Below, in pieces: positions 43,315 through 52,618 of a DNA stretch of 64,000 bases. The position numbers were made by a program, and so were the translations under genes. Below the pieces are notes generated by a model. The model worked only from the letters and a program-made list of their open reading frames with translations. It was not told where the DNA came from and made no database searches. Numbering within the stretch: the first letter of the stretch is position 1; each line of letters starts with the position of its first letter. Origin of the DNA: an uncultured Porphyromonas sp. (GTDB taxonomy: Bacteria > Bacteroidota > Bacteroidia > Bacteroidales > Porphyromonadaceae); assembly GCA_905372565.1 (NCBI GenBank), contig CAJPPK010000001.1:165234-229233 (forward strand), given 5' to 3'.

Positions 43315-43501
43315 ATGCATTTGTCGAAATCTACCTAATAATGGTGATCTAAATATCTGGTAAGCTACCTAGATCTTCCGATGGCATCCCATACCTAAAG
43401 GAATGTGGAGCTTTTCACTAGTCGAATAGCGATGACGGGGTATAGCCAGACTTCGTCAGAAAGGGGGAAATAGGGGTGTTCGCTATAGGATCGGGGAAGT
43501 A

Positions 43502-43590
43502 AACGTTTATCTTTTCTAAGGCTGAGGTAGACGTTAGCAGAGACGAAGGTTTACCTTTCTTGAACCAGGTGTTGATCTTTGGTTGGTTTG
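43502..43590. repeat. Tandem array D3: four 22-bp dyad units, core AAGGTNNACCTT
   Basis: Units at 43502 (AACGTTTATCTTTT), 43524 (GAGGTAGACGTT), 43546 (AAGGTTTACCTTT) and 43568 (GGTGTTGATCTTT) are each 22 bases apart. The array is in the 890-base gap between cls and the rhomboid genes. The stretch 43600-43850 beyond it shows nothing recognisable. Confidence 0.75.
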
Positions 43591-43858
43591 GGATCAAGTG
43601 ATTGTTTATTATGTGTTTATTTTCTTTTTGGTGACTTCGTAGCCTAGCTTGAATACGACCTTGGGAAAGGGTGGGATAGGGGCTTTCTTGTCTGGGAAAG
43701 TGATGGGTCTATTGCTGGGAGCAGCTGAGCTATAGCTGGCTTACTAGCAGTGCTATGTGTCGAGAGAGAAGGTCTCTCTAGGGAGGAACTCATCTCTTCT
43801 GTGATTGGACTATTGAGTTAAGAGCCTTGATGAGGCTGTAAGGCAGGGCGAGAATAGC

Positions 43859-43866
43859 TATCTTTG
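43859..43866 (+). promoter_or_regulatory. -7 box before the rhomboid operon
   Basis: TATCTTTG lies 89 bases before the ATG at 43956 and fits the Bacteroidetes -7 element. Confidence 0.45.
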
Positions 43867-43955
43867 TTCTACTAAAAAAGGATAGCTGGTGAGAGAAGCG
43901 AATTCATTCAAGGCTTCTTTACTTCGTCTCCCTCCAGCTGACAGCTATTGATCCT

Positions 43956-44651
43956 ATGTATTACAGCCAACCTCCTTCGGCGTGGACTCGTTGGGCTCCA
44001 CCTGCTACGCGCAATCTTATTGTCATTAACCTGCTACTCTGGTTAGCGTCATTGGTCTTCCTAAGAAGAGGGCTTGATCTAGGTGAGCTATTCGGTCTGC
44101 ACTACTTTGATGCAGAGCTCTTCCGCCCTTACCAGCTCATCACGTATCAGTTTCTACACAGCACGACCTCCTTTGAGCATGTCTTCTTCAATATGTTTGC
44201 TCTCTGGATGTTTGGTGCTCCGGTGGAATATCAATGGGGTTGGAAGCGCTTTTTGCTCTTCTATCTGCTCTGCGGGGTGACTGCTGGGCTGACGCAAGAG
44301 CTTAGTTGGTGGTGGGATCTGCGTGATATCACGGGGTATGCCTATATCAATCTACCGACAGGAATCGTAGGTGTGCCGGAGTTTCTGAACTTGCTTACGA
44401 CGGTAGGGGCTTCGGGTGCGGTCTTCGGCATCCTGCTTGCCTGCGGGATGCTCTATCCCAATAGTGTCGTGCGGATCTACTTTATCCTGCCTTTGAAGAT
44501 GAAGTATTTCGTCATACTTTATGGGCTCTTTGAGCTCTTCGCAGGTATCTCAAACACTTGGGGTAGTGTGGCGCACTTTGCACACCTAGGGGGCATGCTC
44601 GGAGGGATCATCCTGATCCTCCTCTGGCGTAAGAAGGGGATCATCCGATAG
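43956..44651 (+). CDS. Rhomboid-family intramembrane serine protease
   Basis: The 231-residue protein has six hydrophobic segments and the rhomboid catalytic dyad: S153 in GASGAVFG and H210 in HFAHLGGMLGG. The TM2 motif HSTTSFEHVFFNMFALW is also typical (HxxxxHxxxN type). Rhomboids cut substrate membrane proteins within or near the bilayer. It is the first of two adjacent rhomboid genes, one base apart, followed by an EEP-family enzyme and a deacetylase-like gene. The substrates are unknown. Confidence 0.92.
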   Translation: MYYSQPPSAWTRWAPPATRNLIVINLLLWLASLVFLRRGLDLGELFGLHYFDAELFRPYQLITYQFLHSTTSFEHVFFNMFALWMFGAPVEYQWGWKRFLLFYLLCGVTAGLTQELSWWWDLRDITGYAYINLPTGIVGVPEFLNLLTTVGASGAVFGILLACGMLYPNSVVRIYFILPLKMKYFVILYGLFELFAGISNTWGSVAHFAHLGGMLGGIILILLWRKKGIIR

Positions 44652-44652
44652 C

Positions 44653-45456
44653 GTGAAGCAGCTCTCGCATCTGAAGGCATTGCTCCTGCGTCGCTGGCAG
44701 GGTACGGATTGGGTCGGTCGTCTTCTCATCCTGCAGGCTTGTAGCTATTTATTGCTGGAGCTAATTAGTTTGCTCTGTAGCATCATACAGCCCTTAAGCT
44801 GGTGGGATGTGGCTTCACTCCTGAGCTTCTATCCTGATGGAGCCTTACTTCTACGCTCTCCTTGGCGTCTGGTGCTCTATATCCTACCGCATCAGCACTT
44901 TCTTCACCTCTTGGCTAATCTTGCCTTGATCTATCTGCTCTTGCCACCAGTGCTTCGGTTCTTTGGCTCGTACCGTATGCTTAGCCTTTACCTCGGCGGA
45001 GCAGTCCTCGGCGGGCTTACTTACCTGCTCGGCTATCATCTATTGTCAGCCTATGGGGTCGAGATCTTACCTTGGAGCTTGAGAGGATGCTCGGCTGCTT
45101 TCGTGGCATGCTTTACGGCGCTCCTTGTCCAGCCACAAGGCTTGAGCCAGCTACGGAGTAAGGTATCTAGAGGCTTCCTCCTCCTTGCCCTCCTGCTCCT
45201 TATATTTGCAGGAGTGAGTACGAACCTCGGAGGCACACTAGCACATATAGGGGGGCTGGTCTTTGGACTGGTCTATGGGTGGAATTATAGACAGGGTAGA
45301 GATCTCTTAGATCCTCTCCTTCGGCGGTTTTATCAGACGCCTTCTTCCAGTAGCACGGATGAAGAGCTTCGGACAAAGCTCCGTCACTCGGGATATGCTA
45401 GTCTAACGCCCGAGGAACGAGCACGACTGCGTCAGCTACGTAAGTCTGCTCACTGA
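44653..45456 (+). CDS. Rhomboid-family membrane protein, divergent active-site context
   Basis: The 267-residue product starts with GTG one base after the first rhomboid stop. It keeps HQHFLHLLANLALIY and a histidine in LAHIGGLVFG. The serine motif is RGCSAAFVACF, so GxSG has become GCSA; the serine is kept but the following glycine is alanine. After the last helix comes a cytoplasmic tail with DEELRTKLRHSGYASLTPEERARLRQL, a short helical segment seen in Bacteroidota rhomboids. It may be an active protease or a specialised partner of its neighbour. Confidence 0.85.
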   Translation: MKQLSHLKALLLRRWQGTDWVGRLLILQACSYLLLELISLLCSIIQPLSWWDVASLLSFYPDGALLLRSPWRLVLYILPHQHFLHLLANLALIYLLLPPVLRFFGSYRMLSLYLGGAVLGGLTYLLGYHLLSAYGVEILPWSLRGCSAAFVACFTALLVQPQGLSQLRSKVSRGFLLLALLLLIFAGVSTNLGGTLAHIGGLVFGLVYGWNYRQGRDLLDPLLRRFYQTPSSSSTDEELRTKLRHSGYASLTPEERARLRQLRKSAH

Positions 45457-45485
45457 GTATAGTTTGCTTTTGCTACACGATATGC

Positions 45486-46634
45486 ATGATTACCTCTCGG
45501 ATCTTCTTTTCTATTAGTTCTCGAGTCATTAAGGGAGGCCTTCTCCTGCTTACAGCTCTCTTGACGGGTACCTACCTCTTGGGGGCTTATGCAGGCTATA
45601 TCCCACCTTACCGATGGATCGTCCCAGCATTCCTAGGGCTTTTCTTTCCCATTCTCCTAGCTCTACAGTTGGGAGTGACACTCTTCTGGCTTTTAGCCCG
45701 CGAGAAGCGAGTCTTACTAGCGCTAGGTATTGTGTGGCTGGTGTCAGTGCCCCAGTTACTCATCCTTTTCCCGATCAGTCGTACCGAGAGACATCTGGGT
45801 AACGAACATGAGCGTATCCGTGTCCTTTCCTATAACGTATCAGCTTTTGGTTTTAAACCTCACTCCAAGACATCTCCCAATGCGATCCTCCAGTATATCA
45901 AAAGTAGTGGAGCGGATTTGGTCTGTCTGCAGGAGGCGATGCTGAACCAGAATCCTTGGGCAGGCGTCGTAGCGAAGACGCTACGTGCATACCTATCGGA
46001 AGACTACCCCTACATCGAAGTCCACCGAGTCAATCGTGGAGGAAGTACACTAGCATTGCTATCTAAGTACCCCATCAAAGAGGCACAAGAGATCCCACTG
46101 CCATCGTGGGTCAATGGTGCAGTCGCCTATAAACTTAGCATCCGAGGGCAGGAAACTTTGGTGGTGAACGTGCATCTAGAGTCCTTCCATCTCCAGAGTA
46201 AAGATGCCAAGGACTATATGGAGCTGGCTCGTCAGGGGCAGGCTCTTCGTCTCTCGGATGCTCTAGGGGCAAAGTTCAAGCCTACCTTCTTACGGCATAA
46301 CATCCAAGCCAATATCATCCATGATCTTGTGCAGAAGTACGGATCACCTCGTGTACTGATCTGTGGAGACTTCAATGATACGCCACTTTCGTATACGCGT
46401 CGTAAGCTAGCGGAAGGTCTAGAGGATGCCTTTGTCAATCGAGGTAATGGCTTTGGCTTCACCTTCCATACTCGTCCGTTCATCGTTCGTATTGACCACA
46501 TTCTCCATGGGAAGGCTTACCATACGGTGAGCTGTGAGGTGGATCAGACGATACCTGAGTCGGATCACTATCCCATTCAAGCCGTCTTAACACTGACGCC
46601 TGACTTTACTACCGCAGACGACCATGCTCAGTAA
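45486..46634 (+). CDS. Membrane-anchored endonuclease/exonuclease/phosphatase (EEP) family protein
   Basis: The 382-residue protein has three hydrophobic segments in the first 105 residues, then an EEP domain. Visible motifs are RVLSYNVSAFG, LVCLQEAML with the metal-binding glutamate, VNVHLES, CGDFNDTPLSYTR, RIDHILHG and SDHYPIQA. EEP enzymes cleave phosphoester bonds in nucleic acids, lipids or phosphorylated sugars. The membrane anchor suggests a periplasmic or membrane-associated substrate. Its last codons overlap the next gene by 11 bases, so coupling is likely. Exact substrate unknown. Confidence 0.88.
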   Translation: MITSRIFFSISSRVIKGGLLLLTALLTGTYLLGAYAGYIPPYRWIVPAFLGLFFPILLALQLGVTLFWLLAREKRVLLALGIVWLVSVPQLLILFPISRTERHLGNEHERIRVLSYNVSAFGFKPHSKTSPNAILQYIKSSGADLVCLQEAMLNQNPWAGVVAKTLRAYLSEDYPYIEVHRVNRGGSTLALLSKYPIKEAQEIPLPSWVNGAVAYKLSIRGQETLVVNVHLESFHLQSKDAKDYMELARQGQALRLSDALGAKFKPTFLRHNIQANIIHDLVQKYGSPRVLICGDFNDTPLSYTRRKLAEGLEDAFVNRGNGFGFTFHTRPFIVRIDHILHGKAYHTVSCEVDQTIPESDHYPIQAVLTLTPDFTTADDHAQ

Positions 46635-47982
46635 GCAGATTACCCAGTACTTGATTGACTTTCTTATCGGTCCACTTTGGTTGGATACGGTAGAGGGAGA
46701 TCGCTACCCTCGACGCTTTGAAGCGATCGGCTATACGAGCGATCCGGAGTCGATGAAGAACTATCCGATCGTCATCATCCCTTCTAGCTTCTTTGACTAC
46801 TCGGTCTACGGTACAGAGCAGGCTTTACCCTCTCTTCCTCTTCAGCAATGGAGGGGTATCCCCTTGCTCTTTGGTGAACCTCGGGAGGAATGGAGTGAAG
46901 ATGGATCTCAGCTGATCATCCATGCAGACCTCATCGCTTCAGCCTATTTCCTGTTGACAAGGTATGAAGAGATGAGTCGTCGCCCGATCCGAGATAGCTA
47001 CGGGCGCTTCCTTGGGAAGGACTCATTACCTTATCGAGCAGGATTCTTACATCGCCCGATAGTAGATGAGTATGGGGAAGCACTACGAGAGCTTTTGGTA
47101 TCAACGGACGTGGTTAGTAAGCATCGCCTACGCCTAGAGGAGAGACCTAAGACCTTCAGCGGTGTCAATCTAACCCATGACCTAGCTCGCCCATACAATT
47201 ATCGTGGAGTGAGAAGCTGGCTACGTGCAGTACTTAAGGAGAGGATGAACCCTATCCAGGCCTTCCGGCTAAGTTTTAGCAAGGATAGGGAAGATGATTA
47301 CTATACCTTCCCTAAATTCCTTCGCTGGGATCGAGCTACCTGTGATCTGCTAGGAGAGGAGCGTGGGCTGATTTACTTCTTTGTACGTGTCTCCTCGAGT
47401 CATGCTTTAGACAAACCGAGCTATAAGCCACTCTCGCACTACATGCGTCGGGTACTAGCCGAAGGGGAGCGCTTTGGTGTTCGCTTAGGCTTGCAGTGTA
47501 GCTATGCTTCAGGACATGATCCAAGCCTTGTGGCAAGAGAGCGCCAACTCTTCGAACGTATCTTTCGTAAACGTCCTCAAGGCTTCCGACACAATAAATT
47601 GGCCTCCTGTGAGCCGGAGGACCTACTTCAAGCATATGTGTCAGGCTTCCGTCATGACTTCACGATGGTGTATGCTGATGTCGTTGGTTTCCGCCTCGGT
47701 ACCTGTCGCCCTGTGCGCTTTATCAACCCCAATACACGCCTCTTGACCGATCTAGTACTTCACCCACTCATCTTACGAGATCTCACGCTGAGTGATAGTC
47801 GATATATGGGGCTTAGTCAGGCAGAGGCAGAGCAAGTCGCCACTGAGCTTATCCGTACCACTGCCCGCTATCATGGTGAGCTGACCATGCTGTGGCATAA
47901 TGATCTCCTCTCTCAGCAGACACACCCTTGGCACTCTGTGCTCTACCGCTCACTTCTTCGCTTGATAGAAGAGTTGGCTTAG
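46624..47982 (+). CDS. Polysaccharide deacetylase-like protein (DUF7033-type N-terminal region)
   Basis: The 452-residue protein resembles Bacteroidota proteins with an N-terminal DUF7033-like domain (about 1-165, with FLLTRYEEMSRRPIRDSYGRF) and a C-terminal region shaped like a polysaccharide deacetylase (about 170-450). In the second part GVNLTHDLARPYNYRG replaces the usual THD(V) metal motif region with THDLA, and GFRHNKLAS stands where other members have a catalytic arginine motif. Other hallmark histidines are not clear. It may act on surface glycans; activity is uncertain. Confidence 0.65.
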   Translation: MLSKQITQYLIDFLIGPLWLDTVEGDRYPRRFEAIGYTSDPESMKNYPIVIIPSSFFDYSVYGTEQALPSLPLQQWRGIPLLFGEPREEWSEDGSQLIIHADLIASAYFLLTRYEEMSRRPIRDSYGRFLGKDSLPYRAGFLHRPIVDEYGEALRELLVSTDVVSKHRLRLEERPKTFSGVNLTHDLARPYNYRGVRSWLRAVLKERMNPIQAFRLSFSKDREDDYYTFPKFLRWDRATCDLLGEERGLIYFFVRVSSSHALDKPSYKPLSHYMRRVLAEGERFGVRLGLQCSYASGHDPSLVARERQLFERIFRKRPQGFRHNKLASCEPEDLLQAYVSGFRHDFTMVYADVVGFRLGTCRPVRFINPNTRLLTDLVLHPLILRDLTLSDSRYMGLSQAEAEQVATELIRTTARYHGELTMLWHNDLLSQQTHPWHSVLYRSLLRLIEELA

Positions 47983-48013
47983 GGCTTTATCTCTCTTTCT
48001 CCCTTGACTTCCT

Positions 48014-49084
48014 ATGAGTAGCTCACCGTTCTCATCTTTTATACTAGATCATCCTTCGCCTTATCCCTTTTATGTCTTCGCAGGTCCATGCAGTGCCGAG
48101 ACCGAAGAACAAACCTTGGAGACGGCTCGTGCCTTAAGGGAGGGGGGAATCTGCTTCTTTAGAGCCAGTCTATGGAAGCCTCGTACACGACCTGGATCTT
48201 TCGAAGGGGTGGGGGAGCAAGGTCTTCCCTGGCTAGTCCGAGTGAAGGAAGAACTAGGGATGCAGGTCGCTACGGAGATCGCTTCTCCACAGCATGCCGA
48301 AGTTGCTCTGAAAGCAGGACTAGATACCTTCTGGATCGGTGCCCGTACGACAGCAAGCCCATTTGCTGTGTCGGAGCTAGCGGAAGCACTTGCTGGTACT
48401 GATGCGCGTATCCTTGTCAAGAATCCACTGAATCCAGATATTGACCTTTGGGAGGGTGCACTGCTTCGACTACAGCAAGTAGGGGTGAAGAGTATCGGAG
48501 CTATCCACCGTGGATTTAGCACTTATGCTCCAGGGGCCTATCGGAATGCCCCCTTGTGGCAGTTGCCTATTGAGCTTCAGAGGCGTCACCCCGATCTGAC
48601 GATTTTTGTGGATCCTAGTCATATGGCAGGGCGTAGAGAATTAGTGCCCCTCCTTTGCCAAGTCGGCCTTGAGATGAACTTCGCAGGGCTTATGGTGGAG
48701 ACGCACCCCACTCCTAGTATGGCTTGGAGTGATGCCGCCCAGCAGTTGACCCCGAAGGAGCTTCTCTCACTCCTCGATCGACTTCAGCTCCATCCCTCGA
48801 CGACGAGTGAAGAGGAGCGACTACTCCCTCTTAGATCTCAGATTGATGAGCTAGATCGAGAGCTATTGACTTTACTTGCTCGTAGGATGGCTCTCTCTCG
48901 AGAGATTGGGCAGGTCAAGGCAGCGGTCCACCTCCCGATTGTTCAGCCTGAGCGCTACCGTAGTCTCCTTGATTCACGCCTTGCTCAGGGGGCTGCACTT
49001 GGACTGGATGAGGGCTTCCTACGGGAGCTATTCAGCTCGATCCACGAAGCCTCTGTCCACTGCCAGCATATAGAGCTCCCCTAG
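48014..49084 (+). CDS. Bifunctional 3-deoxy-7-phosphoheptulonate synthase / chorismate mutase
   Basis: The 356-residue protein joins a DAHP synthase of the KDO8PS-like (I-beta) class (about 1-265) to an AroQ chorismate mutase (about 275-350). DAHP synthase motifs are FAGPCSAETEEQ, ASLWKPRTRPGSFEG, IGARTT, KNPLNPDI, IHRGFS and FVDPSHMAGRR. The mutase has LRSQIDELDRELLTLLARRM, with the family arginine and the glutamates of the helix. The fusion lets prephenate-pathway products regulate entry to the shikimate pathway in related enzymes. It precedes the folK-like gene by 44 bases. Confidence 0.94.
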   Translation: MSSSPFSSFILDHPSPYPFYVFAGPCSAETEEQTLETARALREGGICFFRASLWKPRTRPGSFEGVGEQGLPWLVRVKEELGMQVATEIASPQHAEVALKAGLDTFWIGARTTASPFAVSELAEALAGTDARILVKNPLNPDIDLWEGALLRLQQVGVKSIGAIHRGFSTYAPGAYRNAPLWQLPIELQRRHPDLTIFVDPSHMAGRRELVPLLCQVGLEMNFAGLMVETHPTPSMAWSDAAQQLTPKELLSLLDRLQLHPSTTSEEERLLPLRSQIDELDRELLTLLARRMALSREIGQVKAAVHLPIVQPERYRSLLDSRLAQGAALGLDEGFLRELFSSIHEASVHCQHIELP

Positions 49085-49128
49085 CTCGATGTCGTCCTAG
49101 TGCCTCATTCTATTCTATAGGTTAAACC

Positions 49129-49548
49129 ATGCTTACACACCGCTTCTTGCTCACCTTAGGCTCCAATGATACGTCGGAAGATCATATCTCGAAGAGCTGT
49201 GAAGCTCTTCGTCGGTTGCCTGGAATGAGAGATCTTCTGTTCTCCACGCCTCGACGCTCCTTGCCTATTAGCTTTGGTCTCTCAGATGCGCTCTTCACGG
49301 ATGTCGTGGTCTTGGGAGCAACCACTCTTGCCAAGGAGGAGTTTTCCCAAGTCCTAAAGGCACTAGAGCATAAGGCTGGTCGGACAGCAGAGCAGCGTCG
49401 TCTCCATCCCGAGATTATCCCCATTGATATTGATCTGATCCTTTGGGAAGGGCAAGTGCTCAAGCCTCAGGATCTGGAGCGTCCCTACCTTATCACGGGG
49501 CTTCAGGAGCTTGGTGTGGCTGATTGGCGTAGCCTTGTGAGTAAGTAG
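49129..49548 (+). CDS. 2-amino-4-hydroxy-6-hydroxymethyldihydropteridine pyrophosphokinase-like protein
   Basis: The 139-residue product fits HPPK (FolK), which pyrophosphorylates the pterin precursor of folate. It has LTLGSNDTSEDHISKSCEAL at the start, LKALEHKAGRTAEQRR, and the metal-binding IPIDIDLILWEG, with two aspartates corresponding to the DLDLL motif. It is about 20 residues shorter than typical FolK, and the conserved arginine before the aspartates is not evident. It is a divergent FolK or a related protein. No other fol gene is adjacent. Confidence 0.65.
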   Translation: MLTHRFLLTLGSNDTSEDHISKSCEALRRLPGMRDLLFSTPRRSLPISFGLSDALFTDVVVLGATTLAKEEFSQVLKALEHKAGRTAEQRRLHPEIIPIDIDLILWEGQVLKPQDLERPYLITGLQELGVADWRSLVSK

Positions 49549-49611
49549 AAGCCCAAGGATTGCCCTTCCCGAGCGTATCGCTTATTGCCCTTAATTTCTT
49601 AGGTGGATCCC

Positions 49612-49680
49612 AAATGTCCCATAGCGCTGGGACAATTATCCCATCACGTTGGGACAACTGTCCCAGCGTGGTGGGATGAC
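49612..49680. repeat. Tandem array C: three 22-bp units, TCCCA-N6-TGGGA
   Basis: TCCCA occurs at 49617, 49639 and 49661, and TGGGA at 49628, 49650 and 49672, all exactly 22 bases apart. Each unit is thus a 16-base dyad with a 6-base centre. It lies in the convergent gap between the folK-like gene and the MBOAT gene, 69 bases after the former's stop. Confidence 0.88.
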
Positions 49681-49752
49681 TATTTTATTGGTTTAGCCTT
49701 GCATATTTCTTCAATGAACTCTTTAGGTAAGGAGGCTCTGTAGATGAAAAAA

Positions 49753-49786
49753 TATACCTAATGATCCACTCGGATCATTAGGTATA
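49753..49786 (-). terminator. Terminator of the MBOAT operon
   Basis: A perfect 15-bp stem (TATACCTAATGATCC and its complement) with a 4-base loop is followed on the minus strand by ATTTTTTCATC. It lies 51 bases after the MBOAT stop. Confidence 0.9.
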
Positions 49787-49837
49787 TACAGAGCTTCTTG
49801 TGGCTCTCTTTTAGCTCTTAGGTAAGGAGATTAGCCC

Positions 49838-51370
49838 TTAGAAATTGAAGTAGATGAAGGGCTGGGCATCCGCATTACGGAGCTGTAGCATGATGAATAT
49901 CGTGACAAGGAAGAGAAGCGCTTGACCAAGGAATGGAAGATCGGTGATCCAAGAGCGGAAGCGCTCTTCCTGCTTCTTTGAGGTGAAGTGGAGCAGGTAA
50001 CCTAGGACAAGGAGGATCAACACCTCCTTATAACCGACGATAAACTGGAGGAAGACCTCGGGAGAGAAGTGCTCCTTGATCTGTGTGATCACAGTGAGTG
50101 CGACCTCCATGCTATCTGCACGGAAGAAGATCCATGCAAAGCACACGAGGTGGAAGGTGATCAGTCCGCCTAGGATGCGCTGTATCGCCCAGGGTTTCTT
50201 CCTCCGCCAACCTAGAGCATCGAAGATCGTCAGGTAGAGCTTGTGTAAGGCTAGGGCTACCCCATGGATAGCGCCCCAGAGAACGAAGCGTAAGGCTGCA
50301 CCATGCCATAGCCCCCCAAGAAGCATGGTTAGGAAGAGGTTGATGTAGGTGCGGAACTTCCCCTTTCGGTTACCACCTAGCGGGATGTAGAGGTAGTCTC
50401 TTAGCCAAGAAGATAGCGAGATGTGCCAGCGGCGCCAGAACTCGGTGATGCTTGTGGATTGGTAAGGCGAGTCAAAGTTGATGTTGAAGCGGAAGCCTAG
50501 GAGCAGAGCGATCCCGATAGCCATATCAGAATACCCAGAGAAGTCGCAGTAGATCTGCATGGCATAGCCATAGACCGCAAAGAGATTCTCAAGTCCCGTG
50601 AAGCGTGCAGGCTCAGCGAAGACTTGATCGACTAAATGAGAGCCAATGAAGTCACCGATAATTGCCTTCTTGATTAGACCACTTAGGATGAGAGCTAGGG
50701 CTTCGCCATACTCCGCTTTGAGGAGCTGAGGTCGACGATAGATCTGTGGAATGAAATCCTTGGCACGGACGATCGGTCCTGCGACGAGCTGAGGAAAGAA
50801 GGATAGATAGAAGAGGTAATCGATCCAGCGACGAAGGGGACGGATCTCCCCACGATAAATATCTACCGTGTAGCTCAGTGTCTGGAAGGTGTAGAACGAG
50901 ATCCCTGCAGGGATGAAGTAATCTCGAGCTTCCAGAGGAATGGCTGGAGGTGTCGCAATGCCTGCGAGAGCTAGGAGCTCTTGGCCGAGATCAAGGAGGA
51001 AGTAGAAATACTTGAAGTAGGATAGCATCCCCAGGTTCACCACGAGGCTCGTTATGAGGAGACGCTTACGTAGACGAGGATCTTCACTTTGCCCCATGGC
51101 ACGACCGATGAAGTAGTCCATCGTAGCTGCAAAGAGGAGTATGAGGACATACTCTCCGCTACTCTCATAGTAGAAGAAGAGCGAGAAGAGTGCCACATAG
51201 ATGATCCGTAGCGTAGTCGTACGCCTGAGGAGCATATAAATGGGGAGGAAGAAGAGGGCACAGAAGAGAAAGAGCCCTGAGGAGAAGATCATCGGATGAG
51301 AGCGATCGAAGGTGAGCACTTCGGGTAGACGCCCCCAGTCTATTGTATCAATAAAGGGAAGATCGGTCAT
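49838..51370 (-). CDS. MBOAT-family O-acyltransferase (AlgI/PatA-like)
   Basis: The 510-residue integral membrane protein has about a dozen hydrophobic helices. It carries MBOAT motifs: FPQLVAGPIVRAKDF, EFWRRWHISLSSWLRDYLYIPLGGN, and the catalytic-histidine region MLLGGLWHGAALRFVLWGAIHG. Proteins of this group pass acetyl groups across the inner membrane for alginate, peptidoglycan or other glycan O-acetylation. Two SGNH-type genes lie directly upstream in the same operon, the arrangement expected of such a module. The acceptor glycan is not known. Confidence 0.92.
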   Translation of the reverse strand: MTDLPFIDTIDWGRLPEVLTFDRSHPMIFSSGLFLFCALFFLPIYMLLRRTTTLRIIYVALFSLFFYYESSGEYVLILLFAATMDYFIGRAMGQSEDPRLRKRLLITSLVVNLGMLSYFKYFYFLLDLGQELLALAGIATPPAIPLEARDYFIPAGISFYTFQTLSYTVDIYRGEIRPLRRWIDYLFYLSFFPQLVAGPIVRAKDFIPQIYRRPQLLKAEYGEALALILSGLIKKAIIGDFIGSHLVDQVFAEPARFTGLENLFAVYGYAMQIYCDFSGYSDMAIGIALLLGFRFNINFDSPYQSTSITEFWRRWHISLSSWLRDYLYIPLGGNRKGKFRTYINLFLTMLLGGLWHGAALRFVLWGAIHGVALALHKLYLTIFDALGWRRKKPWAIQRILGGLITFHLVCFAWIFFRADSMEVALTVITQIKEHFSPEVFLQFIVGYKEVLILLVLGYLLHFTSKKQEERFRSWITDLPFLGQALLFLVTIFIMLQLRNADAQPFIYFNF

Positions 51371-51385
51371 TGTCTAGGGATAGAA

Positions 51386-52618
51386 TTAGTGGGCACGTAG
51401 TGCCTTGAGGAGAGCCTCGGCAATCATGGAGCCTTGGCGCTCATAGCCCTCTCGGGAGTAGTGAACTCGGTCATTAGCTAAAGAGCCATCTGCTATCCAG
51501 CTTCGGATGCCTTCTTCTCCTCCGATAGCAGAGAAGAGATCGAAGACGGCTACTCCACGGAGCTTGGCTTGTCGCATGAGTTCAGCTGAGAGCTGTCTCG
51601 CCCCGTCATTGAAGCGATAGACGGTAGAGACGACTTTCTTACGATGGCGACGTCGCTTCTTGCCTGTCGTGACATAGTGTACGCTTGTTGACCGGAAGAA
51701 GCTAGGAGGTGGAGTAGTCAGGAGAATCTTTGTCTGGGGAAGATATTGCTTCAGGAGAGAGAGCATCTCTTCGAACTGCATACGGAAGTCTTCAAGCTGG
51801 AATCTCGTGCTGTAGCTATCATTAGTTCCGAGTGAAAGGATCAAGAGCCTTGGGGAAAGTAGCGTTAGTTGCTCCACATAGTCTCCTAAAGCATAGTGAC
51901 GATAGGCAGCACCATTGATCCCTATGTCATGTACGAGTGCTCCTCCCTTGCCTGAGAGTAGGACACAGCCAGCATAGACCGCTTCGTTTCCCTCTTCATG
52001 CTGTGGGGATAGACTGACGTCAGTCCTAGAGCTTGACCAAGAGAGTGTATCTGCTACATAAGCTCCAGTCGAGAACCTCCCTAGTCCCAGATGTGCCGTG
52101 GGAAAGGCTACTAGAGGAGAGGATGATGCCGAGCGAATAAGTAGCATGCTCGAGAAGGGGGCCGAAGAGCTGGTGACATGGATGCTGAAGCCATCAGGAC
52201 GATTGGCTTCTAGTGCATAGCCCCCAAGTCCCATGGGGATATGCCCTTCGGGCTTAAGAATAAGCTCTCTTCTCCAGCCAAAGCCTGTCGAGGAGACCTG
52301 ATAGTCGCGTGGAGCATTGGAGCCATAGAGACGATACCAACCGATCCATCCGCGTCCAGCATCTCCATATTGACGCTGGAGGAGCTGGCGAAGAGGTTGC
52401 GTGGTGTATCCTGCCTGGATGTGGCTATCACCTAGCTGGAGAATGGATATGGTTTTTCCCTCGCCCTTGGCTTCACTTAGGTCTCGGGCTAATTCACTGA
52501 AGTATCCCACAGGGGCATACCAGTTAGGCTGAGCTAGTGGCTGTGCTTGCAGATAGATCCTCCCAGTAAAGCTGAGAAGGAGCATGAGTAGCAAGGCGCG
52601 AAATTTACTTGATCGCAT
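51386..52618 (-). CDS. Exported SGNH/GDSL-type hydrolase or transferase
   Basis: The 410-residue product begins with a signal peptide (MRSSKFRALLLMLLLSFTG). The SGNH blocks are LQLGDSHIQAGYT with the nucleophile serine, LSLGTNDSYST (block III asparagine), and DRVHYSREGYERQG with the C-terminal Asp-His pair. These enzymes remove or transfer acetyl groups on glycans outside the cytoplasm, like PatB or AlgJ. The open frame continues upstream to 52783, but the ATG at 52618 is right for a signal peptide and reduces the overlap with the preceding gene to 14 bases. Confidence 0.85.
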   Translation of the reverse strand: MRSSKFRALLLMLLLSFTGRIYLQAQPLAQPNWYAPVGYFSELARDLSEAKGEGKTISILQLGDSHIQAGYTTQPLRQLLQRQYGDAGRGWIGWYRLYGSNAPRDYQVSSTGFGWRRELILKPEGHIPMGLGGYALEANRPDGFSIHVTSSSAPFSSMLLIRSASSSPLVAFPTAHLGLGRFSTGAYVADTLSWSSSRTDVSLSPQHEEGNEAVYAGCVLLSGKGGALVHDIGINGAAYRHYALGDYVEQLTLLSPRLLILSLGTNDSYSTRFQLEDFRMQFEEMLSLLKQYLPQTKILLTTPPPSFFRSTSVHYVTTGKKRRRHRKKVVSTVYRFNDGARQLSAELMRQAKLRGVAVFDLFSAIGGEEGIRSWIADGSLANDRVHYSREGYERQGSMIAEALLKALRAH

